From positions 1 to 64,000 of the forward strand of contig JACCGJ010019696.1 of the NCBI GenBank assembly GCA_013407085.1: DNA of 64,000 bases, in the 5' to 3' direction. Position numbers and translations under genes: made by a program. Origin of the DNA: Atriophallophorus winterbourni (lineage: Eukaryota; Platyhelminthes; Trematoda; Plagiorchiida; Microphallidae). Numbering within the stretch: position 1 is the stretch's first letter; each line of letters begins with the position of its first letter. This document shows, one piece after another, positions 38,125 through 50,882 of the stretch. The notes beneath the pieces were generated by a model. The model saw only the letters and a list, made by a program, of their open reading frames with translations. It was not told the DNA's origin and did not search any database.

Positions 38125-38941
38125 TCAGAAACTTTTATGGTAGAAAAAGCATTATGCTTAACAATAACCATAGAATGACAAGGTATATGGAAAATATAAA
38201 AAATATATAAAATATCTCAAAAATCAATACGGACACTCGCATACCGCATGGTTCGTCATAAACTCATCGAGTTTGGAAGCGAAAACCTCAACAGATTCTG
38301 ATCGTGTGATTTCTTCAGGCAAATAGTTCCAAGTGAAACAAATTCATACCGAGAAAAAATTACGACGTATATCCAATCTAGAATGCGGAATGCTTTAAGC
38401 CTTTGAATGTGTTCGTGTTCGAGTAAGGTCATTGGGCTTTAGCAAGTGTTTAAGGGGATGGTTTACAGAATGCAGGATTTTGAATGTCAACATAAGGTCA
38501 CTACGTATCCGCCGTTGGGTAAAATCGTGTAGGTTCAGTTTTAACATTCGCTCTGTGAAAGGCAAATTTCTCTACCGGGAGACCAACTTTGTAGCACGAT
38601 GATAAATCCTGTCGAGTAGTTCGATATCCTTCCTCAGCCATGGTGCCCAGGCTTGGATGAAATATTCCATAACAGGACGTATATACGTGTTAATTACCCG
38701 GGGTAGGGTTTCGGGCGTATAAATCCGGAAGATTCTTTTGAGAAGACTCAAGATACGGCAAGCTTTATTGTACACCATCCGGCAATGATATCCAGGCTTA
38801 AGGTTAAACGAAACCCAGATACCCAGATCTTTTTCTGCTGTGGTCCAGACGAGATCTTGCTTGCCAAGCTGATACGTGTGGTGCAGAGATTTTCCAAGCT
38901 GCAGCATTTTACATTTGGCAGGGTTAAATGGTAACTCCTTT
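38125..38941 (-). mobile_element. CR1/L2-like LINE 3' half
   Basis: Encodes LPFNPAKCKMLQLGKS, AEKDLGIWVSFNLKPGYHC, PRVINTYIRPVMEYFIQAWA and LDRIYHRATKLVS. The further C-terminal part in 38150-38560 is frameshifted. 5'-truncated after the catalytic box. Confidence 0.82.
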
Positions 38942-40360
38942 GACCATCTAAAATTTTATTTAAATAAATGTGCCTACACATAACTTCAATGGTAGCATTT
39001 CTAAGCCGTGAATATATATAATCGTACCTAAATACCAGTGTTAGGAAACCTGGGTTTTGTTTATTATACTTTAATTTGTTCCGCAAAGTCTGCTAGAAAG
39101 AATACGTAAATGTGATTTAACAGAGCAAGTCAGGTAGATGAACTTTAAGTGATAAGTAATTGGATAAAGGAAAAATGATATTTCATCTTATCGTGAACAT
39201 TCAAATATTGTGTAGCATCCACTTTCATACTAATTTTAATTTGATTTCAATGCAAACTTGTGGACGAGTTAGGCTTATTTTAGTTCATAAATTTCATCGT
39301 TAGTCATTCGATACATATTAGAGAAAAGATAAAAGCCCACCACAATTAAAGCGGAAGATACGGCTATTCCGTTATCAGTAACAATGTTCAACGTTCACCA
39401 ATGCACAATAATATAGGGATATCATTAACCGTAAGTTTTATTTCAGTACTCCAGAGTGGCTTGAACCCGCTACTTATTATCGATAAAATTATCTCAGTCA
39501 TGAAGGATAGTTGTTTAAAATGCAGCCACCTACAACATAGCCTTCATACATAATAAAACATTCCCACTCATTTGTGTCAGAATAAATACGCTTTCTGACC
39601 TTGCGGCATTACAAGTTACACTCAATTTTCCAAAATGCCTTTTTATGAATTGTTCCTGGCACGAAAATCTACATCGAGGTGAACTGAATTTGTAAGCACT
39701 TAAAACAGATATCACCTGCGGTAGGTCCTTCGAACGATTCGACTCCCTATCTAGAAGATGGCATAAATGTTATCGTTGTTAACTCTTCAACTGACAAATC
39801 GTGTGTAGTTGATCCGGCTGATCGTGGACTCGTGTTGGTACGACTTGCTCGGATGCGCGATTGCAGCTTTTATCTCTGTTCTCTTGGCCTCGGACCTAAA
39901 GTGATTTACTACCAGACTTAACCTGCCATGTGAATTCAAAGCACTTCAACATCATTTTTATTTTAAGTCATATAGGTAAAAATCAAATAAATGATGTTTA
40001 GCATACAATCGGTTCCGAATTTATATTTGGCTTCGCGGTTTGATTTAGTGATTGTTTGGGCGCAAATCCTTTTCACTTACCTAGTCGAAACATTTTTAAA
40101 CCCCACTCATTATACTTGTTCGCCCTCTTTTGACTCCAGGTATTCCTTACGAATATGGCTGTTATTAAATAATTGGAGATTACTTTTTCCGGTAAACGGA
40201 TACGTTTCAACCGGTCCTTGATGACAATTTACTTAATGAACAATTGGTTAATAAATCCGTTATGAGCGTATGTGTTTCTTAAAAGCTATTAAACTTTATT
40301 GTTGAGTGTAATTTTCTTTTATACCGATTGTTAAGCGATGACACATGAGATCATTCCGAC

Positions 40361-41102
40361 TGGTCTGACTGTTTTTACGTGTGCCTCGAGAACCTGAAAT
40401 CCAAACATATATCACACACGCGAAGAAACTTGCTTTTTCTGTAAAGGATTTCATCTGACAAATAAGCATTGACTTTTTGAACAAGAACTCTTTGTTCAAG
40501 GCTCCATTTGTTTCGTTAGGCTTCTAATAGGTGTTATTAATTATTCAACTGAAAAAGCAGGAATTTTCTAATGGCAGGACAGCTAACGAATTCAAACAAA
40601 AGCAACCCTTAATGGGATTTACTTTGCATTTCAATTGATGTAATCCAACGCCATGAATTGTCATGTAAATTAACCCTAATGTTCTGATAACTAGAGACTC
40701 GGGATTCACACATATAGTACACCTGCGTAACGTATAACAGGTTGATTATAACCGTGTTCGCTGAAAATCTCTCCTTCTCTAGCCTCACACTAATGCCATT
40801 TGAACCAAGCTGAATGCACAGATGGGCAATCAATTTCCCTTTAATCTTAAGCCATATATCGATCTTATGTGAATCAGTGAACTATCAACTGGAGGTTCAA
40901 TTATATGGGTGAGTGCTAACTGTCGGCCTACACTTGTTTGAATGGTAATAAATGGGGCCTAGAACAAAGAGTTCTTGTTCAAAAAGTCAATGCATATTTG
41001 TCGGATGAAATGTTTATACAAAACGAGCAAGTGTGTTTCTTCAAGATCACGCGAGTTGCACGATTTCTGGTTCTCGAATCACACGTGGAAACAGTCAGAC
41101 CT
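40361..41102. repeat. inverted repeat with arms of about 148 bp beside the RTE element
   Basis: 40361-40506 and 40953-41102 are approximate reverse complements (roughly 80 percent by eye), sharing gaacaaagagttcttgttca, aaaaagtcaatgc and gtcagacc words. The 446-bp spacer has an unrecognised minus-strand open frame (40609-40833). The right arm ends within about 15 bp of the RTE tail at 41115. Confidence 0.75.
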
Positions 41103-41114
41103 TATTAAATGTGG

Positions 41115-44060
41115 CCTAACTCATATACTTACTTCACATACTTACTTCTGCCTTTGGTTTCGTCTTGGACAGCTCTCTCCAAGCATCAAGTTCCTGGGCG
41201 AGTCTCTCCGGCTGTCCCCACATTTTGCTCATCTGCTTGGCGTCTGCATCCAGGTCTCGCGCCAGGTATTTCTCGGCCGCCCTCTCTTCCTCTTCAATAG
41301 GGGGTTTCAATTGAGGGATTGTCTGGAGATTTTTTATGCCGGTTTGCAGATGGTGTAGCTAATCCATCGCCAGCGTCTCTGAATGATGTCTTTGTCAACA
41401 GGCTGCTGCTTTGTTCGTTGTCATAATCCTTCATTGCTGATCTTGTAGCGGGCAGTGGATGTTTAGAATCTTCCTGAGGCAGGTGTTAATAAAGACCTGG
41501 ATGTTCTTTATGATGTTCACTGTCGTAATCCAGGTCTCGCTCCGTAGAGTGGTTTTGATTTTACTAAGATGTTAAAGAGCCTGATCTTGGTGGTAATGCT
41601 TATCTCACTGGATCCCCATATATACTGGAGCTGATGGAAGGCTGCTCGTGCTTTACGGATGAGGGTTCCGACGTCCACATCAGTTCCTCCCAGCTTATCC
41701 AGGATGTTGCCGATATAGGTTAAATATGTCCACCTTTTCCAGCACCATGCCTTGCACTGTGATGGCTGTCGTGTTGGTTGTGTTAGTATTGAATACCTCG
41801 CTCCCCCACTGTGGCTGTTGAGTCCCATCGGGCTTAGTTAACCGCAAAGATGCTTGTCTTTTTTGCATCTTTTGTTGGGTGTGAGAGAGGAGAACCAGAT
41901 CGTCGGTGAAGTTGAGGTCGTTCAACTGCTTCCAAAGTGTTTACTGGATGCCGTTCTACTTCTGGTCTGTCGATATCTACATGGTACAGTCCATGGCCAG
42001 CATGAATAATAACGGGGAGAGTAAGAAAACTTGCCTCAATCCGGTTCTCACTTCGAAGGTGTCAGTGAGTTGCCTTCCATACACTATTCTGCAGGTCATG
42101 CTTCCATATGACTTCCTGATTTTAGTGATCTTTTCCGATACTCTTTAGTGTCTCAGTAACATCCAGAAGGCCAGTCTGTTGACGATGTCAAACGAATTTT
42201 CATAGTCGATGAAGTTGACGTAAAGCGACCAGTTCCATTCAAGGGACTGCTCTAGAATGATGCACAAAGTTGTAACCTGGTCCCTGCACGAACTCTGATT
42301 CTGAAAGGCAGCGTCTTGGGTACGAAGACGTGGGTCAAAAGCATCTTTCATTCTGTTCAGCATGATGCAGCCAAACAACTTTCTGGGATGGACGGCAACA
42401 TGTTCCATCGGTAGTTGGAACAGAAACTGAGGTCGCATCTCTTTCGGGGAGTTTGATGAGGTAGCCTTCTTTTCACTCAGCTGGTACCTCGTCTTCTTAC
42501 CAAATCTTGCAGAAGAATGGGTGGCGGAACTCCACACTGGTCTCAACGTCCGTTTTTAGCGCTTCAAACGGGATACTATCAGGTCCTGTAGCATTCGCGT
42601 TCTTCAATTGCTTAATTGCGCTGCGGATCATTTCCTTCATGAGTACGCAGCACCTGGTTGGTAGATCACTTTCAGCTGGCAATATCTCCGTTGGTTCTGA
42701 AGGAGCTGGTCTCTTGAGCCGCTCCTGAAATTACTCGATCCATCTCTTTTTCTGCGTTCTTCGTCTGCTATCGCTTCTCCGGCTCTGTTCCTCACTAGAC
42801 TTTCTGGCTTGGCAAACTTTCCTGATAGTTTCTTGATAGTGTAATACAGGTCTCCGGTGCTGTTATGATGCGCTTCTTCTGCTTTTATGTTCAGTGTCTC
42901 TACGTAGTTCCAATTGTCTGTTCTGAAGCTCCGGTTGACAAAATTATTTGCTTCTGTTTATTCTCCTTGTGCTCTTGCTTTTTTTGCTTTCGTCCCACTA
43001 TTGTTCTCCATTACTTTCTGCAGCGTCCCTGCTAAGATCCATTTTTTGTACCTGCATGTTTTTGGGCTCAGTACTTCTGGACATGTTGAGGTCACCGCTT
43101 TTTACAATTTCTGTAACTTCTGTTCTATCGTCTTTTCCTCAAACAGCCCTCCCAGGACCAGAAACTTGATGAAGAGGGTGACATTGAACTCTTTTTCCTT
43201 TCAACTGTCTTACAGAATAGGGGTGTTATAGCTCTGTCTTTGGCTGAACTCCTCTATCCAGTTTTTCTTCATCTTCAGCTTCAACTTGGCGACAAGTAAA
43301 TGAGGGTCGGAAACAACGTTAGCTTTTTCGTTTGACACGAACATCTTAAAGAGAGCATCGAAACTTCGTTTCAATGCACACGAAGTCGATCCTGTTTTCT
43401 GTCGACAGATCTTATGATACCCTACTGTCCTTGCGTATCCTTCTCTGGTAAAAACACTTTCTCCGATGACTAGATTGCATGTGGCGCATAAGTCTCCGAA
43501 TCTCTCCCCGTCAGTCCTTGCTGCTCCATGATCTCTCCATACTTTCGGTTGTCACTGCCATCCTTGAAGTCACCCATTACAATGGCGATATCCCTCGTTG
43601 GTCTGTCATGTATGATGGTTGACAGTCTGTTGTAAAAATCTTCCTTCTCCTCTTCTCCACTGTCGTTCGTCGATGCGTAGCACTAGATTATGTCCATGTT
43701 GATCCTTTTCTTCTTTTGATAGAAGGAGGCTGTCATGATCCGTGGTTCGTTCGTCTTCCACCAAATGAGCCCTGTTTGTGCAGACTTGGAAAGCATCAGG
43801 GCCACTCTTTGGGTTTGTGCGGCATCTTCTTGCTCGGGAACCAAGTACATCAGTAATTCACCCGAAGCCAATCGCATCTGCTCGGAACCAACCCATCTTG
43901 ACTCGCTGATTCCTAAGACAGTGAGGTTATGCTTCCTCATCTCTGCGTCCACTGGCATTGTCTTTTCATTCCCATCCATGGTCCAGACGTTCCATTTGGC
44001 AATGATAGTGTTCGTCACGGTGGAAACGATGTTCATGGGCCTGGCGGCTTCTCCCATCTA
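41115..44060 (-). mobile_element. nearly full-length RTE-type LINE, inactivated
   Basis: In minus-strand order: the endonuclease start (KWNVWTM, a decayed GTWNVRTM), LTVLGISESRWVGSEQMRLA, KKKRINMDII, a short deletion or frameshift, STNDSGEEEKEDFYNRLSTI and MGDF. RT follows with MLNRMKDAFDPRLRTQDAAF, YVNFIDYENSFDIVNRLAFW (motif A), LNFTDDLVLLSHTQQKMQ (catalytic FTDD), LTYIGNILDKLGGTDVDVGT and KIRLFNILVKSKPLYGARPG. The tail is EKYLARDLDADAKQMSKMWG ending near 41150, then a short gtaagtat-like repeat. About 2.9 kb against roughly 3.2 kb for RTE. Many frameshifts and stops. Confidence 0.88.
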
Positions 44061-44283
44061 CCTTATTGGCCGCATTCATACTAAAATTTGTTTCAACCAG
44101 CAGACTAATCACTTCTGAATTATCAATGTCTACACTATGACATGTGTCCAGTACTTCTTCAGTCTGCATTCGATCCGGGATCAGTAACTGGTATTCACTT
44201 GAATTGCTCATTTGCGTCCAAATTCGATTTTGTGTTCGTTTCGTATAGTCACAGACGATCCTTGCAGTTGAATTTATATACAC
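44060..44283 (-). other. open frame upstream of the RTE endonuclease
   Basis: The minus-strand frame reads RIVCDYTKRTQNRIWTQMS, then LLIPDRMQTEEVLDTCHSVD and continues in another frame into the start of the RTE endonuclease. It could be the 5' leader of the RTE element, a short ORF1 relic, or captured flanking sequence. I do not recognise it. Confidence 0.3.
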
Positions 44284-45344
44284 AGTTCGTCGCGCAGTAT
44301 ACTGGTGCCTTAACCTTAAGATATGGTAATAAATAGGGAGGCGTTCTACCGCAATTTCAGGTCAGTACACAGAAGGCTATTTAATCAATGGGCGTTTGAA
44401 GAGGAACAGGAAGTGAGAGATAATCTGTTCATCCTTCACACAACGTCTGCGTTTAAACAGCGTTAGTGGCGTTCAGACAACAATATTTTCGTCAACTTTG
44501 CCATGATCGTTATCTCTAATTTCACGGAAGAAGAGAATATTATGTGAGTTTTGCCTGTGGCTTGACTTTTCTTTAGCCATCTAAGTGAAAGTCCAGTTGG
44601 TCAACCATAACGAAGTGAAGATTAATTTTGAATAAAACTTACTCTAGATATTTTACATTTTCGTTTGCCTTGAACTACATCACGAAATGTTCATATTTAT
44701 TGTGAATCAACTGGAGAAACTTACTGGTTTGGTTAAAACAGGAAGCCAAGGATAATTTTCGTTAAAAACAATAATGATTTGCTTATTTTTTGTTATCATT
44801 TCTCTTAATCTATTTCATGCTATGAACTATGCATATTTGGCTACGTACGAACGTGCCTAAAATATCGATTACATACTCACACACAGATGCTTGCATTCTT
44901 GACTTTCATTGGCATGTCACGCTGGTTGTTTCGAAGCGAATTTGGAATGTATGGTGGATTGAACATTACGGTAGAAAATAATCGATCGGAAAATATAGGA
45001 TCATATCGATTAAGAACGTCCCAAAATAAATACAATTTCACTTATTCATGCATCGCAGATTGCGCCTCGCGCATGAATAACCTGTCTAGTTCGAATATCA
45101 GAATGCGTTGCCACTTTATACCCGGTAATGAAGCACTATAACACTGTAACAGGTCTATGATCAGATTTGTTCCAGTTGTTTACTTCTCAGTACAGCCAAT
45201 ACAATATTAGTTTCCGTTGCGTTAACCAAATCCGACTGGTAGCTACCCCACTTGATTTGGAACCGTGGTTAGAATAAAGAAATTTTGAAAACCCCTATGC
45301 TAGATCATATACGATCCCTGTAGCTTGAAGACAAAGAAGAATCA
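44284..45344. other. no feature recognised
   Basis: AT-rich spacer. The short frame 44887-45141 is unsupported. The gap 45869-47879 is likewise without recognisable content. Confidence 0.5.
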
Positions 45345-45868
45345 TGAACAATCGGATTTGCTAGTTGTATACAGCAATATACCGCATACCCACAACCATC
45401 CCCTGAATCAACTATTCACACGACTACCACCACGAACAAGCCGGAGTCATAACGATACAGTACTTATTCCCGACTCGAGGCTGAACTGTCCAAGGTATTT
45501 TTATTCTGTACGTGTATGTTTTACTTGGAACTCCCTACCCCGTAACGTTGCACATTCACCCAACTTGGATATATTCAAATCGAACTTGGACAACTTCATG
45601 TCGACCAATCCCAACATTGAAACAATATATTCTGCATCATAAAGCTTTGAACCCATGCATCGAAGTAAACTATACATATTTACCCTATCAAACCGGTTGA
45701 AAACAATTTCTGCTCTATGTATTTTTACGTGATTCCTGAACTGATCAGTAGGCAAACAAATCCCGTTTTACTACCTATGTTATTTGTAATTCGCATATTA
45801 TTCTGTGGTTTTTGTAAAGCTATGTGCTTTTTAGACCATTAAATTGAATTGAATTGAATTGAATTGAA
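45345..45868 (+). mobile_element. CR1/L2-like LINE 3' end with a pentanucleotide tail
   Basis: Encodes HNHPLNQLFTRLPPRTSRSH, then SRLNCPRYFYSVRVCFTWNS and NLDIFKSNLDNFMSTNP. The 3' UTR reads tgtgctttttagaccattaa and is followed by five (ttgaa) units at 45843-45867. This copy defines the intact 3' end of the family. Confidence 0.85.
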
Positions 45869-47879
45869 AGCCGCTTTTAAATTTGTGCGATGAAACTATG
45901 CTAAGCACATTTAACTCTGCTGCTCATATTGGTTGATGAAGCCAGTCCAATTGAATCACATCCCAGAGCATTGAAAATCTGAATAAATTGGCTTGAACAT
46001 CTTACTCTTTGAGCGGCGAGAATTATTGTTAAAACTTTCATTTCTTTATTAGCTACTTACTGGCGTATCCCTAATGTCCTAAATGATAACGATAGTATTG
46101 ACAACTCACATTACGTTGACACTTGAGTTCGCTTGACAACAGAAGCGTTTGGCGTTACAACACCATAAGTCTGTCCCAAACACCATTTTGGACCAACTCC
46201 ATGCCACCAACATGAAAGCATGTAATATACCACTTCATGCCCCCTCTATACTGAGCGGGTACATACAATTAGGTAGCACCTAACGTAAATATGTAAACAT
46301 TTCTTGTAATAACCTCATTCTGACTTGGTATCGAGATTAATCGATTCCAATCGAATATTGCTTTGTTTCCACCTTTTTAAATATAATTATTCCTTTGAAA
46401 CCTGGAATGCTAGTTGTTTTCGACGGTGTTTGATTTTAATCCCTGAATACCGTTATATTTTTATTATATTGGCCTTTTCCAACCATTTATATTTCATGCC
46501 GGTGCATCGCAAAAAGCTTTACGAATGACATCGTAAGTGCATAAATTGAACCTGCTTTCTGTTGAAAAAGATTCTCAGATGCCAATCTTCATTGAATATT
46601 CTTCATCAGTCCACGCTGCACCTTCAAAGTCCCTTTGTTTCAATCACCTCACATTATCCCTACCGCGTGATCACGCGCAAGCTGCGCAACTAGTACGCAA
46701 CGATCAAGAACGCTTGAGTGACAGACCAAGGAACCGTGAATAAACAAAACGGTGAACTTTTCAAATATGCCATTAGCCATGTTCCCGATTGTTTATGCTA
46801 TTGATGTGGCATCGCTTTGATGAGAAAATCGATCGCAATTATACTTAATTGAATGGCTAGTATTCGGGTGTTGTGTGGTTCGGTTGAACGTGAGGCATAT
46901 GCACGGAATGATGTGGGATTATCGTAATTTTTGTAGAATTGTATTTTATCTTGTGAGCGTAGTAATGAGCAGCGTTTCCGTTGGTGAATGTTTCTCGCCG
47001 CTCTTGATCAGATGCTAGAACGTGAAAATACGCTTTGCCGTTGAAGAACTTTGTAATTGTGCGTTATTCTTGTAGATCCTCATTCCTTATCGATCCAAAT
47101 GTCGAGCATCTGGAAGGCGGTGAAAGAGAGGCGGTTTGAAATTAAATAGTAGAATGACACTAGATTTAAACTGCCTTATTTAACCGAAGAAACTGCATAA
47201 TCTCACGCAAGATGCCATGATATGATGAGCACCAACTTTACCCGGAAGTTGGAAGGAGGCAGGATAAAGCTGTGTAGCTTCGAGAGGCATGACAGTGCCA
47301 AACGTTTTCAGATATTGATCGCTCCAGATAATTGCATATAGCCGCGTTCCTAGTATAAAATCAAACTGAAAAAAGTCACTTAATTACTTCATAATTTTAA
47401 TTTTTTTTTCATTTATTATTTATATTTTTAACTATGAAATAATATAGGTACACAGGATAAATTACGATACGATTTTTAAAGCATATCACTGAATGAAAGA
47501 GCAGCTCTGATTATCCAATACCTATGAAAAATCAATGTACAAAAACTTCATATATCCTTTCAAACAAACATGTTATTCTTGTCTAGCGACTGTCGCCGAA
47601 AAATGACATTTCAGTTTTTCGCACACTTCCGAATGTGTAAAACCAACTGAGTGATGTCAGCTGTTCAGCATGCAACGTGTTCTACCGAACACGGTCCAAG
47701 ATGTTGTTTTTGTGGCATTGCATACGCGCCAGCGATTGAGAAGCGAGTGTATTTCGGAGAACATTTGCTCTGGTCTCTTAAGTAGGAGGCGCCTAAAACA
47801 GAACTCAACAAAGTTGATCAGCTTTTCTTCGCCAAATGTGCACTGACTTTGTTAATCTAAATGTAACTTTTGCTCAATG

Positions 47880-49970
47880 AGGGACGACATAATCTAAGTA
47901 ATTTCAGTCACAGACTTATCGCCGCTGTGTAATGCTTACCAACAATATATGGAACTCGTTCGTCCCTATACGCATGGTTTTAAGCTGTCTGGTAGAGGAT
48001 TCTCACCGAATGAATTGTTTGACGGGTGACGGTTGTGCTGACTGACCATGTTTCCGGTGTACTTGAAAGCTGTGCAAGTTTGTTTCCTTGATTACACCAA
48101 CGCTTTCAACAGTGTTCAAAGTAATTCAAAGTAATTCAAAGTTTTAATGGTCCAAAAAGCAAATACTTTACAGTAACCACAGATTAAAAATATAGGGAAT
48201 TCATACAAAACAACCCAAATGTTTTATGCACATGGAAAGTCAGCACGTGTATTCAGGTGCAAGGTTGGGTTTGGTCAACATATACTTGTCAAGTTCAGCC
48301 TTGAAAATGTTCAGGCTTGTTGCGCAAATGATATGTGGAAGCAGAAAACAGACTTCCATAGAAAACAGAGACAGCACCACATTTGATGAAACAGTGCAAG
48401 TGGGTCTGCTATGCAGAATGTTGAAAAGCAGGATGTTGAGACGACGGTACGAAAAGTGAGTAGCAGAATGTTGTATGCATATCACTTCGCGGTGGTATAC
48501 CCGTTGTCATGTCCTTTTGTATGACCATGCTTGAACAGTACTCCATTGTTGGTCTGAGCGTGGGAGTATCTGAAACGACCAAAGATGAGCAATGCTAAGA
48601 TTTGGCAGGACTTTTTGTATACAACATTCCGTGAAAATTTGGCACTTTTTGTAACCTGAAAGTGCTGAGATCCCAGAAGTATGTGAATTCGAATGATTTA
48701 CCGAGTTTAACATATTACATTTTTGATGTTGAATGGTAAGCAGTTTTATGAAGTGCTAAATTTTTGGAGTTGAATCTTCTACGGTGCGTATGCTAGTCCA
48801 GGATGTCATCCGCAAATAAAATGATTTTGCTGTGTAAAGTGTTATCAGGATTTTTTTGTCTATTTGTGACTACTATTTCACTGGCTTGCCTCCTACTTCG
48901 AAGGTCACTTGCAACATTCAATCGAGAGTGGCACTTTTCCCTTCTTATTTCCTGTTCACATTTCTAATCTCCATGTTATCCTTCTACTCTTACTCTTAAA
49001 TACGCCGATGAAATTGAGTTTGTTTTTGCCCACCATAGAAGTGTTTGCCCTCATGCATCGTAATCAAATATCAATACCATTGGTCTGTGGCCCTCCTCAA
49101 TCGGCTCATCTTCCAATCCCTAGAAATGAAAAGATGTAGTCTTCTCCAACTTGGCAGGTTAGCGACGTCAACGCTTCTTCATGGAATTCCTAACGTTTCT
49201 TTCGCTAGATCAAGTATCAAGGCGTTACCTTATCACACAGCCTCAACTGGGCCGATCTTGTGACCGATCAGTTCGTGAAATGTTACCGGCTACCTTTATA
49301 TGCCCTTCGCCTTCGTTATCCCTGAGTTGATTCGATTTTTCCAACATTTACCCACTTCATCTATACATCGCCTGTAATTTTCCAGTCCTCTTAAAACGGA
49401 TTTCATGTTGATCAAGAGAGACATTAAGTTTATCGCGCTACTGAGCTGTGCCTCTACCGATTTAATTCAGAGTCATTTCGTCAGATATAGCACACACACA
49501 TTACATGACGTTCTCATGCCTTGCGAATCGTTTTCATTTTCTCGAAGCTAATTTCTCGTCCCTTATTCAAGGGTAAAAATATTCAGGAATTATTTCTTCC
49601 TTTACTTTGCCCGCTGTTTGGTTGATGAATCGAATGCAATTCTGGATCTGAAGACGCGAATGACCTTATGCATTGCGTCCTTAAACATTCGCCCTAACAG
49701 TGCTTACGTAACGAGATCAGAAAAATCAGTTTTGTGGTGACACTTATTTGATTGTTGAAAATTCGTGTACACAAAACCACATAATTATTCTTTTTCCACG
49801 CTGGGATCAGTCGTATACTTCGCATTTATTAACGGCATGCAAATTTCTTTGTCGAACTGCTTTTCGTCGGCATTCACGGTGGTTTTGTTTTACTCGAAAC
49901 TCTCTACCACCGGATATAATGTCGCCTTTGCACGAGCGATATTTTTGGGGAAATTTGAGCTGCTTAATAA
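47880..49970 (+). mobile_element. old LINE ORF2, interrupted by a nested LINE
   Basis: Decayed plus-strand RT reads YTHGFKLSGRGFSPNELF, then VQVCFLDYTNAFNSV (motif A) up to about 48116. After a 727-bp interruption it continues with a degenerate motif B around 48925 (IQSRVALFPSYFLFTF), KYADEIEFVFAHH (catalytic box, YADE instead of YADD) and PYHTASTGPIL. A C-terminal piece follows at 49748-49920 (RHSRWFCFTRNSLPPDIMS). Heavily mutated, clearly dead. It looks related to jockey/CR1-type elements but the clade is uncertain. Confidence 0.65.
48117..48837 (-). mobile_element. CR1/L2-like LINE inserted into the older LINE
   Basis: The minus strand begins near SKIILFADDILD (catalytic box at about 48800-48830). 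The following RT region is frameshifted, and it ends with ATSLNIFKAELDKYMLTKPN and the family 3' tail (attcaaagttttaatggtcc in plus orientation). The six-base word agtgtt lies at both borders (48111-48116 and 48838-48843), as expected for a target-site duplication. Confidence 0.75.
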
Positions 49971-49988
49971 CTTGAGGTATAACCTAAG

Positions 49989-50265
49989 TAATGTGTTGCT
50001 AACATCTCCATCCCTTACACACCACTACCGGTTTCAGGTTCACTGAACCTGATCTTACTATCTCCACCTGACGACGGCAAACAGCCAGAAACCAGTAGTG
50101 GTGTGTAAGGGATGGGGATGTGAGCAACACATTACTTTGGTCATCCATAAGCGCCTTGAGTTCTTGACCAAGATTCACTTTGTGATTCTGTGTCTGAACA
50201 TCGTGGTTTGTTGTACGAACCCTATATAACAGTGGCAAACAAGCATAACTTTGAGGTATAACCTG
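49989..50265 (-). repeat. dispersed CCGGTTTC repeat, hairpin and tandem arrangement
   Basis: 47-bp arms at 49989-50035 and 50088-50134 are reverse complements with three mismatches. The right arm is the start of a minus-oriented unit. On the minus strand the end of another unit (50190-50265, gttcgtacaac and cagacacagaatcac words) precedes this start by about 50 bp, so two partial units stand head to tail. Confidence 0.8.
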
Positions 50266-50802
50266 TTTGAACGTGAAATGCGCTTGCAGTCTAACTTGCA
50301 TGTGCCAAATAATTTCTTAAAGTGAACAGCGGTTTTTTCTTTGCATGCGACTGGGTTTGAAAATTGAATGACGATTCCAATGTTCGGTCGAAAGGTCAAA
50401 CCTGGAATCGTGCTTTCATAATTAAAATCATTTATTTAGTCAATAGATCAAGGTAGTGCACGAATGACTACCGAGTAAACATGGTGTTCAAGCAGCATTA
50501 ATATGGAGACTATTCAAAAGAGATATTTTAATCAATGTTCAATAAATAATCCAGAAAATGTGTGGCCATTAAAATAGCCTCAACTGATGATTAGTGACTC
50601 TACAGTACATCTGAACAGCCTCTCTTAACTATTCTATAGTTCTGTTAGAAAGTTGCAAATGAAATAAGAAAGCAATAGGTTCTAATAAAGGGGTGAGCAA
50701 CATTCAGATTGATTGTGCTTATTTGGGATGATACAGCTAGTGTACGCCGGAAATTTTTATTCTGCAACCATCGAATTGTAAAAATAACGAGAAAGTCATA
50801 AG

Positions 50803-50882
50803 TCTCAAGGCTCGCTGAACATGATATCAATGTCTTCATCTAATGACGGCAACCAGCCAGGAACGTCGTAGCTTGTTACACA
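50803..50882 (-). repeat. dispersed CCGGTTTC repeat, partial copy
   Basis: The plus-strand text ctcaaggctcgctgaacatg, catctaatgacggcaaccag and an ccaggaacgtcgtag word match the complement of the first half of the unit. Confidence 0.55.
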
